A model generated the notes under the pieces. It was not told the origin of the DNA. It ran no database searches and saw only the letters and a list, made by a program, of their open reading frames with translations. From Sphagnum compactum (lineage: Eukaryota; Bryophyta; Sphagnopsida; Sphagnales), in NCBI GenBank assembly GCA_965153455.1, contig OZ234498.1, positions 19,220,001 through 19,284,000 on the forward strand: a stretch of 64,000 nucleotides of DNA. Reading direction: 5' to 3'. Numbering within the stretch: position 1 is the first letter of the stretch; each line of letters starts with the position of its first letter. Positions 23,570 to 33,831 of the stretch are shown piece after piece. Made by a program: the position numbers and the translations under genes.

Positions 23570-25579
23570 ATGGGGACGGGTGATACTCGGTGTGGAAGGT
23601 CGTCCACTGCTTCAGGACGGACGTTCCGCCGATGTCGAAGCGTGAGAAGCTTAGCAGCAGCGGCGTTGTTCTTGCTATTTTTGGCAGTCGAAGCGGCGCC
23701 GATGGTGGGAGCTGTAACCTATGCTGGTGACATTGCGGCACTTGTTCAGGTTAGATCAACCTTGAATTCTTTTCATGGCAATGTCGAGCTGTTAATATCC
23801 TGCTATGTTGATTTGAGCAATCTCCTTTGAAAACAGAGCAATACCATAGTCGATAGTCTGGAACCTGAAGTAAACTTGACTGTTCAAGGTTATACCATCT
23901 GACAGCATGGAGTATGGATTTCTTATTGAATACCGTAGTACAATGTGTAGCAGTGTAAACCAATACTAGATTTTCAGGATTCTGGCTGTCCAACTGCGAG
24001 ATGCTCTGCTGCATCTGGGAGACCGTATTGAGCCCTCAGTGTACATATTTCTTGGATCAAAGGCCTGAATCAGAGTATAGTGATTTTTCCCCCTCTTATG
24101 GTCTGTATTATGCTTTTGGTCCTAGGTTGAGCCTGCAGGAAGATGCCATGTCTCAGTGCACCTTATGAGTTATGTGGTTCTATTTTTAGTATTCGGTATG
24201 AAGAAAAGTCATATTCTCTCTCCCCTGCTCCACTTGGAGACATGTTTGCTGAACAGACCAGTGAATTGATTGAATTTTCTGATAAATGAAACAGGTCAAA
24301 ACAATGATATTGATACATCCCTTGGCTGGCTGTTTTTGGTACCCTAAGTGTCCTGGCTTAGTCAGTTGATGAATGCCTGAGCAATCAAACAAGTCCTGAC
24401 AAAAGAGGTTGGTTGGTTCACAACATGCAGGTGAAATTGGCAGTAAACACAGCATCCATTTTACCTTCCTCATGCTTGGGCTCATGGAACTTTTCTGTGG
24501 ATCCCTGTGATGCACTAGCATCTCCACAGTTCACTTGTGGTATTGACTGTACTCCTGGAACTGGTGGAGTGTTGCGGGTGAGTGGTCTCAGGTTAGAGCC
24601 TGCTGGCTACGAGGGAATGCTATCACCCTATATTGGCAACCTCTCTGCACTGCAGATTGTGATTGTGTCAGGAAATAAGTTTGGGGGTCCTATTCCAGAA
24701 ACACTTGGCCAGCTGACTGATCTTTTCCAGTTAGATCTATCAGCCAATTACTTTACAGGGCCTCTGCCTGAATCTTTGGGCCTTCTCTCAAATCTTGGAT
24801 TTCTCTCTGTTGGCAATAACCTCTTGGAGGGTCAGATACCTGTATCTTTCAACAATCTGAGCAAAGTGACAGAAATGTTTCTCTACCGGAATAGACTCAA
24901 TGGCCCTCTTCCTGTTCTGACTGGAATGAGGAGCTTAACCTATGTGGATGCAAGCTACAACAATCTGACAGGACATTTGCCTTGGGGTTACCCTGCAGGA
25001 CTTGCAATACTTGCTCTAGGGCAGAACCAGCTTGCTGGACGCCTTCCACAACTTCTTGCAAACCTGAATTCCCTTGCAGTTTTGGATCTGCGGAGTAATC
25101 AGTTGACAGGCAGCATAGAGGACTTTATCTTTGACCTTCCTAGCCTTCAACAGCTCAATTTGTCACATAATGCTTTCAGTACACTCAGTGCTACAAACCT
25201 TACAGGTGCAAACAGCCAGATTGTGTCAATTGACTTGAGTTACAATATGCTGCGGGGCCCTCTACCTGAATTTCTGGGGTTTATGAAGATGCTCAATGTG
25301 CTTTCTTTACGGTCTAACATGTTCACTGGTCCTATTCCGTACAATTATGCGCTGAAGGCAGCAAACTCACTTCCTGCAACCAATCAACTGCGGCAACTCT
25401 ACCTTGACAGCAATTTTTTGACAGGAGAGGTTCCTTCACCTTTTCTGACAATATCTGACAATATCACTGCAAGTTTTGTCAACAACTGTCTACAAATGTG
25501 TCCACCATCACTCTCCTTCTGTCAAGGTGGTGGCCAACGATCGCCAATTGAGTGTCAAGCTTTCTTCCAAACAGGATAA
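23570..25579 (+). CDS. Secreted leucine-rich repeat protein (receptor-like, no kinase)
   Basis: Two exons, 23570-23749 and 24431-25579 (681-bp intron, CAG/GTTAGA to TGCAG), encode 442 residues. An Arg-rich N-terminus precedes a hydrophobic stretch (about residues 28-48), a signal peptide or anchor. The LRR N-terminal cap follows, with SWNFSVDPCD and FTCGIDC. About 11 plant-type extracellular LRRs come next (for example LDLSANYFTGPLP and LDLRSNQLTGSIE). The C-terminal Cys cap contains CPPSLSFCQGGGQRSPIEC. The protein stops at FFQTG with no transmembrane helix and no kinase, and no kinase exon is seen in the ~800 bp downstream. It resembles ectodomains of plant LRR receptor-like proteins, so a cell-surface or apoplastic recognition role is likely; the ligand is unknown. 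The 27-residue basic leader is long for a signal peptide. An in-frame ATG near residue 44 would remove the hydrophobic region and is less likely. Confidence 0.85.
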
Positions 25580-26400
25580 TCAACTCTTCAATCTGGTGGT
25601 TGGCTGTCCGAGGAAGAGTACATCTTTGAGGTTGCAATACAACTTGTGTGCAGCAGCTTGCTTTGTAATATACAGAAGGTTTGGGAGTAAGGGGTTGCTG
25701 AGGATAGAAGATTGCCATTTCAGGAATGTGGGTGTGCATCCAAAGACTGGAAAAAGTCTTATATTCCCAGTTTATGCTACGTCAGTAGCAATTCTGCACT
25801 GGAATCCAATCTTCATCCTGAGCTTAACAGTATGTTCATTAGGCATCACGAATGTCTTGGTGATTTCCTTTGAACTAGTGACAAATCTTATATAAAGCAT
25901 GGGAGCATGCCAGGGGAAGAGTTTCTCCTCAATCTTGCTTGCTTTGCAGATATTAATCAGATTTTTGAAGCATTAGCAACAGGTTTTGCATATTGCAGGT
26001 TTAGTGAAATGCTCTAATTATCCAAGCCAGGGTTTTACGGTGGGTTTAGTACATATCTATTGTGCAAGGAGAACCCTAAATCCTACGCCCTAATGCATCC
26101 ATGTGCTGATGATTTGAATTGTCGGCAAACATGGTACCAACATAGACATGATGACGGCCAACAGTTGGCACCTCGAAGTGTGGACCTGAATTAACGCATC
26201 TGAACCGTCGATAAGCATCTGTGATCTCAGCGCGGCACAAGTCTCCGTCTCCCCAAGTGAGGTGTCACATCTGCCAGCAAGCCCGGGCAAACCGAGAAAC
26301 TTAACCGCTGGGAAATCCGTAAAGCTTTCGTGAAACAAATTTTTTTTTACCATAGTAATTAGTAATTACCTGATAAAGACCTTGTGGTGTCACAAGGTAG
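25580..26400. other. 3' flank of the LRR gene and intergenic spacer
   Basis: Open frames here do not continue the LRR protein and show no domain, so this is most likely 3'UTR followed by spacer. A telo-box-like CCCTAAATCC occurs near 26073. No separate gene is recognised. Confidence 0.5.
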
Positions 26401-26447
26401 CTACCTACCGAGACGGTCGTTGGGTGTTCATACCGAGAAACTCCTAA

Positions 26448-26453
26448 ACCGAC
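26448..26453 (+). promoter_or_regulatory. DRE/CRT-type core ACCGAC
   Basis: A perfect RCCGAC core lies about 175 bp upstream of the TATA box of the SRC2-like gene. CBF/DREB factors bind this core in cold- and drought-responsive plant promoters. A 6-bp match can occur by chance, but it agrees with the cold association of soybean SRC2. Confidence 0.45.
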
Positions 26454-26523
26454 CGTGCCGGGTTGTCACCAGCACAGGTGCCCTGACGCAGAGATGGCAC
26501 CCCTGGATGGCCCGATTCACTTA

Positions 26524-26588
26524 CACGTGGGAAACGATCTTTTCACACAAGGATGGGTGCAGAACAGCAGCAGCTCTTGGGACGTGGC
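26524..26588 (+). promoter_or_regulatory. G-box / ABRE-like ACGT elements
   Basis: CACGTG at 26524-26529 (in TTACACGTGGG) and ACGTGGC at 26582-26588 are bZIP/bHLH-type ACGT cores, 40-100 bp upstream of the TATA box. With the DRE core nearby they form a compact ABA/cold-type promoter arrangement. Function is inferred. Confidence 0.5.
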
Positions 26589-26626
26589 GTGGCCTTGCTG
26601 CCGTTCTTCCTGTTCACACTGGCGTG

Positions 26627-26634
26627 TATAAAAA
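26627..26634 (+). promoter_or_regulatory. TATA box of the SRC2-like gene
   Basis: TATAAAAA sits in a GC-richer context about 310 bp before the start codon. It predicts a transcription start near 26655-26665. No ATG occurs between that point and 26937, so the annotated ATG would be the first in the mRNA. Confidence 0.7.
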
Positions 26635-26936
26635 GCCTGCTGTGTCTGGCTGCTGCTGCTGCTTCTTAGGTACGTTGTAGACAGTGGAGGTCAGTCGACG
26701 TTTGTTGCGATCCTCCGAAGTTGGCAATTCTCGTCGAGAGCAGCGTGGGCTGAGATCAGATTTACCTTGAAAGCTTTGCAGGATCGAAAGTGCAGAGTAT
26801 ATTGAAGGAAGTTTTGTTGAGGAAAATTCCTCTTGGATTCTTCTAGCATTTGAGAAAAAGCTTGGGGGTTTGGAGGGGGGGGTGTGAGGGGAGAGGAAGG
26901 TTTGTGTTTTTGGAAAGATATTATATAATATCAGCG

Positions 26937-27869
26937 ATGGAGCAAAGAACGATAGAATTGACGGTGGTTTCCGCACAGGACTTGAAGAATGTGAGAATGT
27001 TCGGAAGGAAGATGAGTCCGTACGCAGTGGCGTGGATCTACCCCAATATGAAAGTGGCGACGCACATGGCTTCCAATGGAGGCGAAAATCCGACTTGGAA
27101 CGCGATTCTCAAGCTGGTGTGCGAGGAGCGCCTGGTGGAGCAAGGCAATTTGGTGATTACTGTCGACCTTTACAATCACGGATCGCTATCCAACAAAAGC
27201 ATTGGTAGCGTGACCGTGCCACTGCCGGCCGAGTCCAGCACCAGCAGCGACAAACCTGATGATATTCAGAACTCCAGCAAAAACCAGACCCAACAACAAT
27301 CCCGTGCAAAAGTCATGTCATTGCAGGTGCGGAGACCGTCAGGACATGTGCAAGGGACTTTGAATGTGGCAGTAAGGCTAGGGGAAGTGGTGAAACTGCC
27401 AGCAACAGCAACGTGGGGTTCATCAAACTACAGCAACGACGGAAGAGGAACAGCGACAGCGTACCCAGCTGCTGCTGCTGCTGCTGGAGGAGTAGGAGCA
27501 TTTAACCAAGCTGGTGGAAGCAGCCAACAACAACAGTATGGCGGCGCGGCTGCTGGATACCCACAATACAATCAGCAACAGTACCCTCAATATCCAGGCC
27601 AGTATACTTCACAACAGGTTCCTTACTACCAACCTGCTGGAGCTGCAGCTGGTGGGTATATGCAGCCACCACCACCACCTCCTACCCGCAGTGGATTTGG
27701 TGGAGGAGGCCTTGGAACAGGATTGCTAGGTGGTGCTCTTGGAGGTTTTCTTCTTGGGGATTTGATGGGAGGTGGTTTTGGTGGGGGAGGTGGCTTTGGT
27801 GGTGGAGGTGGGGGCTGTGGTGGAGGTGGAGGTGGTTGTGGAGGTGGAGGTGGATGTGGTGGGAGCTAA
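26937..27869 (+). CDS. SRC2-like C2-domain protein with Gly/Pro/Tyr-rich tail
   Basis: A single exon encodes 310 residues. Residues 1 to about 120 form a C2 domain of the plant SRC2/BAP type: RTIELTVVSAQDLKNV, MSPYAVAWI, NPTWNAILKL, LVITVDLYNHG and IGSVTVPL. A low-complexity Gln/Tyr/Ala/Pro region follows, then PPPPPPTRSGFGGGG. Next comes the short hydrophobic GLLGGALGGFLLGDLMG segment typical of SRC2 C-termini, and a Gly-rich end with repeated CGGGGG. SRC2 proteins are membrane-associated, cold- or stress-induced C2 proteins; in Arabidopsis SRC2 is linked to vacuolar trafficking and activation of the NADPH oxidase RbohF. The acidic Ca-binding loops are incomplete, so Ca binding is uncertain. 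The ATG (AGCGATGG) is the first after the TATA box. The open frame extends further upstream only through a non-ATG codon. Confidence 0.88.
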   Translation: MEQRTIELTVVSAQDLKNVRMFGRKMSPYAVAWIYPNMKVATHMASNGGENPTWNAILKLVCEERLVEQGNLVITVDLYNHGSLSNKSIGSVTVPLPAESSTSSDKPDDIQNSSKNQTQQQSRAKVMSLQVRRPSGHVQGTLNVAVRLGEVVKLPATATWGSSNYSNDGRGTATAYPAAAAAAGGVGAFNQAGGSSQQQQYGGAAAGYPQYNQQQYPQYPGQYTSQQVPYYQPAGAAAGGYMQPPPPPPTRSGFGGGGLGTGLLGGALGGFLLGDLMGGGFGGGGGFGGGGGGCGGGGGGCGGGGGCGGS

Positions 27870-29454
27870 GGGTTTGAGTTCAACTTGTCACTGCAGCTTT
27901 CTTAACCTCATCAAGAAAGGTGAAGGTGCCAGCCAGTGTGGGTTTTTAGGGGCACCTGTGGCCAGTGTGGGTGCTGGTTCACTGTGGCAGTCTTGAAGAC
28001 TGAGAACAATTCAGCTATCCTAGTGGAAAGCTGGTGGTTGGGAGTTCAAATCCCTTTTCCTCATGCTCTGTGAGAACACTTAGCTACCCACCTGGTGGTT
28101 ATGGTTTCAAGAAGGTGTTGCCAGAGTTGGTATCAATATCAAAAAATTGTAAATTAAAAGATCGCAGAAGGCTGGATAAGATCAACTCTGAAAGAATATA
28201 CTACAAGAGGTCACCGATGGAAGAAGTCTCAGTCACATGTGCTCTTTGCAGTTAAGCATCAAATTTTCAAAAGTGTCTGGGTTGCTGAAAAATGTTTGGC
28301 ACTAGCTAGATTGGGATCGAGGTTTGTAATTCGAATGTTCCAACCAAGTACGGTCCTGGGCATTTTCCTGGGAGCATATGTGTGAGGCACTTGTGTATTA
28401 TAGGTTGTTACACACCTTAGGTGACCATGTGAGGTATTCAATGTGCAGAGGATACGATTAGTATGACCAAGGCAAAAGAATGCCATCTTTGCCTTGGGAC
28501 AAAAATGAAATGAGTTTGGAATTACCGGATGCAGTTCTTGGAAATTCATGTGCCAGATACAAAACATGTTACAAGAGCATGTCAGTACCATGAAATATCT
28601 CTAGATGTTCATATGTGTGGAAGCATTGAAATCCATGTGGTGAGGGCGAGGTTTATGGGTTGTATGTTTAGGTTTAGGGTTGTAGGTTTGATATCAAGAC
28701 ACCCATTTGACTAAACCTGCTCAGCTGGAATCTGTTTTCATTTCTACTTCCCACCTGATAATAGATTATATTCCAATATATCTGAAATTTAGTATGTTTA
28801 TAGTTCATAGATCTGCTACCAAGCCAACAAGGCATTGCTTTCGCCACCAACACCTTATTAAGGATAATGTGATGTGTTTTGACTCAAAAATTGCATATGG
28901 CTGGATGAATGGTGTTGGTCACATATTTGTGTACCAATGATGTACTATGGATTATATGTTTCTTGCATGCTAAATGAATAGTTGGAAGGATAGCACAATC
29001 ATTCACATCTTTGACTTGGATTAATTGCATACAATACTATGTAAATTTGAACACTTGATCTTGTATAGTTGTTAATACATTTCATTTGTTATGCATTTAG
29101 AATTGTAATGACCAGTTCACTTTAGCAATGAACACTAGTGATTGTTTATGGATGTTTATGGCATAATTGACTTAATTTTTTTTCTCTTTTGCATTATATT
29201 ATCACATACATATACAGCGCTTGCATCATTCTTATTGCATATTATACATGTTTGGTTACATAGAAACTATTGCAGATGCTGAGAACATTTTTGTTGATTT
29301 AGTGTTGATGTTCATTTTATTTCATATTATTCTAATTCCTTTGTTCCATTTCATGTTTGATTTGTCATGCATTACCATATTGGCACCTACATTTGTCGGT
29401 GTTCACACATCATACAAAATAACATAAAAACATTTTAATTGGCACATCATACTT
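27870..29454. other. 3' flank of the SRC2-like gene and spacer; no gene seen
   Basis: The first few hundred bases are probably 3'UTR. GGGAGTTCAAATCCC at about 28039-28053 resembles a tRNA-type B box, but no tRNA fold was found. The remainder is AT-rich with no recognised coding segment. Confidence 0.45.
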
Positions 29455-29765
29455 AACACAAAATATGATTCACCTACCAGAAATAAGAATCCAAGGCCAA
29501 AACACAAATGAAATATCACAACACACAAAACCATAGGCAAAAAAAACTTGCAGAACTCATAAAAATTGCAAAAATAAAAAGCATTGTATTTTATGGAATC
29601 TTAAATTACCAAAACTGATTTTGATAATTCATAACTTGGGATTATATTCTAAACATTAAATAGTTTGGACCTCATTCACACACGAGCCGGTACCAAAATA
29701 AAATACAATTGACTACATTAGCTCGGTTTATTATTAACATAGTTATGATTTAAGTAAGTGGCATG
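29455..29765 (+). repeat. Direct repeat flanking a ~1 kb spacer, copy 1
   Basis: Aligns with 30752-31055 through ACACACAAAACCAT, TTCATAACTTGGGATTATAT, ACTAAATAGTT-like, CACACACGAG-like and TAACATAGTTATGATTTAA segments. The copies start about 1.3 kb apart in the same orientation, as would the ends of a small decayed retroelement. No priming site or coding region could be recognised between them. Confidence 0.65.
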
Positions 29766-29794
29766 TAGTGAGAAATGAATTGTTGAACTTGCAG

Positions 29795-29990
29795 TTGCAT
29801 CCCCTTTCACCAATATTGTCTTTGAAGCAAACAATAAGTTTGTTATATCTCAAAATGGCTCAACTTTTCATGGACATGTCACATAAAGTTTTCACCTTAT
29901 TAGAGGCAAGGCACAACCCACATTCGTCCATTTGTCCACATTCATATGAAAGAATTGTTTTCCCACGTGAACTATTTCATCCTATTCTTC
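29795..29990 (+). repeat. Dispersed repeat (family D), copy 2
   Basis: Counterpart of 19915-20080 in the same orientation (shared GTCCATTTGTCCA and flanking blocks). It lies just inside the direct repeats at 29455 and 30752, so it may be internal sequence of the same element family. Confidence 0.7.
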
Positions 29991-30751
29991 ACCTATTTTA
30001 AAGCTTGCCAAACCTAGTAGGCTTAACCCAAGTTTGGGCAAGCTTTATTCCTTTGTAGGAATGGTGTTGCCCCGCCCTTTTCATGTTGTAACTCTTTCCT
30101 TCCTGTTACTTTGTTGCCCTCGCCTTCAAATTATAACAACTACTACAGTTGTTTTGTCACTCACAAATTAACATCAGAAAACAATGAGGAAGTGAAACGC
30201 GCTCCCCCTGATTGGTTTGTTATTGAAGAAAAATCAGCTAATGAAGCTTTGAGCTCAAGTTGGTGATGGTGATGGCAACATAACTTCATGATACTATTAT
30301 TGTCACCTTCCTATTCCTTAATTGTTGACATTAGAAAAGTAGAAAGATAAAAGAAAGGAGGAGAGAGAGGTTAGATAAAGATGGATAAGAGAAAGAAAGA
30401 AGGGGCCCTTGTGATGAAAATAAGGGCCCTTTTCTTGTGTGTGTTTTTTTCTCTGTTCACCCGAACTTGAGGGTATACATGCCACGTTTAAGGTTTAACT
30501 CATGGACTTTAAAGCAAAAAACACCACCAAAATCATAAGGTGAGAATTTTTAGCACCCCAGTTTGCAACCCCCGCTAGTTGCCACTAAAACAACATGAAT
30601 ACAAACTTTTGCAACAACAACAAAAATCTACGTGACAACTCACCACACCAAAATCTTATGCAAAACACACAAACCAAACCGTGCTTACAAAAATTACAAA
30701 AAATTAAATCTAACTACAAAACGACACAAAATTAAATTAGACTTTTAGTGA

Positions 30752-31055
30752 TTCAAAATATGACTCATTTGTAACAAGAAAAAGTTCAAGCTCAAAATAC
30801 AAAATGAAAAATTACAACACACAAAACCATGGACAAAAGAAAACTGACATAACAAATAAAAATTACAAAATAAAAAAAACCATATATTTTAAAATGTCAA
30901 ATCACCAAAAATGATTTGAGAATTCACAACTTGACATTATATCTCAAACACTAAATAGTTCAAACCTTATTCACACATGAATTGATTACAAGGTTCAAAT
31001 AAAATTGATTACACTAATCCAACTTATCATTAACCTAGTTATAACTTAACTAGGT
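30752..31055 (+). repeat. Direct repeat flanking a ~1 kb spacer, copy 2
   Basis: Second copy of the repeat at 29455-29765, with substitutions throughout. The spacer between the copies contains a purine-rich tract (about 30340-30415) and no recognised gene. Confidence 0.65.
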
Positions 31056-31972
31056 AGTTAAACTAACACTTCTGACTCACTTTTGCACATAAAATGATGA
31101 ATATTATCTTTTTACATACTATTATATATACTCCTTTTGACACCTATTCAATTATATAATATGAAAAATTAAAAATAATGGTCAAGCAATGACTACCCAA
31201 TTCAAGACCAAAATTTCTATCAACTTCTACATGAATATTGTCTTTGAAAACCAAAAGAATAATTTTTTTTTGAACACAAACAACATTATGAAACAATTTT
31301 TTCCCCACTTCTTCTATAACAATCAATTAAACACACACACACACAACTATTGGCCCAAATAAAAGGAGGTTAAACAACCAATTTCTAGATGGATACAAAT
31401 CATGCATGGATCACACCCCTGCCTTTACTCTAGTCATTGGACATAAACAATAGATGAACAATTGTCACAATTTTGTCCTTGTGTGTCTGTCTTTCATTGT
31501 TACCACATACAATACCCCCATTTAGCATTACGAGTGGTTGGTAACCCGTGGCTACGCCATTCCAGCCACCCCCAAGAAAAGGAGGGAGGACCCAAAAAAA
31601 ACGAAAAAAAAAAAAAAAAAAAAAAACACCTCCCTTCAATCCCCCGTCCGGTCCTTTCCCGCCCGTCCCCCCCCCCTGCTGGCCCCCCCCCCCCCCCCCC
31701 CCTGCTGCCGCTCAGTAACTTCCTAACTGCCGCTCAGTAAAAAATCTCACTTGTTTTGAAAACCTCAATGGGAAATAGTTGTTTTCTAGGCCAACAATTT
31801 CGTGTTTGCCATCATGCTTTCAATATATTAAACATAAACCACACATCTTTCAAGGACTTTTGCTCCAAATTTCTACACAAAGCCACTCCTCCATATAGAC
31901 AAACCTAATCCTCATCCCATGAAACTTTGGATGTTTAATGCTTTACACCATACATTGGAGAGCTTTGCATAA
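31056..31972. other. Gene-free stretch
   Basis: AT-rich sequence with an (AC)n run near 31331-31346 and the homopolymer block at 31597-31702. Open frames across the homopolymers are compositional artefacts. Nothing else is recognised. Confidence 0.45.
31597..31702. repeat. Poly(A) run followed by long poly(C) runs
   Basis: An A-run of more than 20 is followed within 100 bp by C-runs, the longest about 22, with TGCCGCTCAGTAA repeated just after. The minus strand therefore has G-runs able to form a quadruplex. Run lengths in such sequence are often assembly-uncertain. Confidence 0.85.
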
Positions 31973-32330
31973 GAGCATCTTTAGTGGAGCCACATGAAAC
32001 CGCTTGTTATCACTAAATATTACATTCAATTTTAACATAACTACTTGCCCCTCACCCACCAATACACACTATAATTTACATTGTACTTTCTTAAGCTAGT
32101 AACAAAACCAAAACATGGACCAATCATGGTGGCTAGCAAATGAGTAACAATCAACTTCTTGATGATTGTGATAGGCCACTCAAAAACATCAATTTTTGTG
32201 GTGGAGGACTTAGAAACTCATGCTATCCAACAACATTTTCATGAAGGAATTTTTTTTCACCCCACAATAGCAAATGGCTCATATAAAAAGTGGCATTGGT
32301 GGCCTTTTTTGGCACTTGTTGGAGATGCTT
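31973..32330. mobile_element. PIF/Harbinger-type MITE with TAA target duplication
   Basis: The left end is GAGCATCTTTAGTGGAGC and the right end, reverse-complemented, is AAGCATCTCCAACAAGTG. TAA flanks both sides (31970-31972 and 32331-32333). At 358 bp there is no transposase. Terminal sequence and target site match the elements at 10345-10659 and 38197-39049. Confidence 0.75.
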
Positions 32331-33049
32331 TAAAACCATTATGGGGAAGCCATGCTCTATATAGGAGTCTTATGGCATCTAGAAATCCCAAAACTAAGGG
32401 TAACTTGTTAAATTATTGGAATGCCAAGTACATATAACATCTAGCCCTTTTGTAAGGCAAAAACTACTATGGTGACAATATATAATCACCAACTTCCCCC
32501 CCCCAAATCCCAACCAATTTTTTTTCAAAATAACCATTTTGGGTCATTTTCATGAAGAAAATGGGAAAATAATTGCCCATGTGTAATATGTTAACCGCCT
32601 TATTGGAAGAGGGGTTTACATCAAGATTCATGAATCCTAGCCAAATATGTCACCTTACATGGAATTGCAATTATTCTAACAATGGTAGAATATTGTTCAT
32701 TCTATTAATTAGTTTGTGAGAGTGCCCACAATTTTTATGTTTATAATTTTTTGTTTTGTGTTGAAGGAGCCGTGTTGATTGGCTCATTACCAATTTTTTT
32801 GGAGTTGTGGGTAGTCCCTCCTAGAAGCATATCCCTTTGGCCCAGCACTTGCAAAAATAGAAGCCTAGTGGCTTTCCTTTGAAGGCCCACACCTTTTACT
32901 TATTTATTTATTTATAAATTATATACATGCAAGTTGAAGTGTGCCCAAACAATATGGGACAAATAGAGGTGCTTTGTGAAGACAAGAACTGAGTTGAAGA
33001 AATACAACTCATTCCACCATTACATTAGGGAGGTGGCTGCCTTCACTCA

Positions 33050-33330
33050 GGGTTTTCTTTTTCAATTTTGTGATGTAGCTGAAGTGGTGATCATCAATAA
33101 GATGATTTAACCAGATTTTGGCTGCAGACTAGATATGAAAGTAGAAAAAGAAACAGAATCCTTCTATATTCTTGGCTGCCTATTGGAACTTATCATAAAA
33201 ATCTGGTGATTCAGAAAATTTTGTTTTTGAAATCTGACAAATTTGGGCCATGTTTTCCATGGAATAATCCTTTGTTTTGAAATCATAATTTTCAGGTCAA
33301 AATTTGGCAAAATTTTGCCAAAAAAAATAA
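33050..33330 (+). repeat. Dispersed repeat (family B), copy 1
   Basis: Reverse-complementary to about 44762-45015. Shared blocks include TTGTGATGTAGCTGAAGTGG, GACTAGATATGAAAGTAGAA, AGAATCCTTCTAT, AAAATCTGGTGATT and TTCCATGGA. This is an old non-coding mobile element of unknown class. Confidence 0.8.
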
Positions 33331-33547
33331 AAACACTGCCTTCACTAGTCAATTATCATTGCCTCAGTGACATGGCTGCTTGCTTCACCCTCTTCCAAGG
33401 GTAAAAACCAAAAAATTCTCAACCAATGAGGTGATAGCCTTCACCTTAATGAATGAGGTGGCTGCTTGTTTCACTCTCTTCCAAGGGGAAAAACCAAAAA
33501 ATGCACCCCTTCTCTCAAAAGAAGAAAATACTAACCCTTCCAACTAC

Positions 33548-33831
33548 ATGTTCAACAATCTCATTTGACTCTTAAAATTTTCTATTCTTCACACCATTTG
33601 TTCATTTTCAACTTAGCCTAATGGCAATAGCTGAGAGCATGAGTGTATATTATGTGCTTTTCATGTGGTTACTGAACATTTTGAAACATATGTTCAACAA
33701 TCTCATTTGACTCTTAAAAATTTCTATTCTTCACACCGTTTGTTCATTTTCAACTTAGCCTAATGGCAACGTCTGAGAGCATGAGTGTATATTATGTGCT
33801 TTTCAAGTGGTTACTGAACATTTTGAAACGT
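33548..33831 (+). repeat. Tandem duplication, 142 bp unit
   Basis: Two near-identical copies start at 33548 and 33690 with ATGTTCAACAATCTCATTTG and differ at only a few positions. An older ~88-bp duplication (33374 and 33461, CTCTTCCAAGG followed by AAAACCAAAAAAT) lies just upstream. Confidence 0.93.

Noticed and set aside
26850-26936. N-terminal extension of the C2 protein by 29 codons
   Set aside because: The extension would start at TTG; the ATG at 26937 is the first after the TATA box and aligns with the usual SRC2 start.
31462-31740. Proline- and lysine-rich open frames
   Set aside because: They are translations of the A-run and C-runs at 31597-31702.
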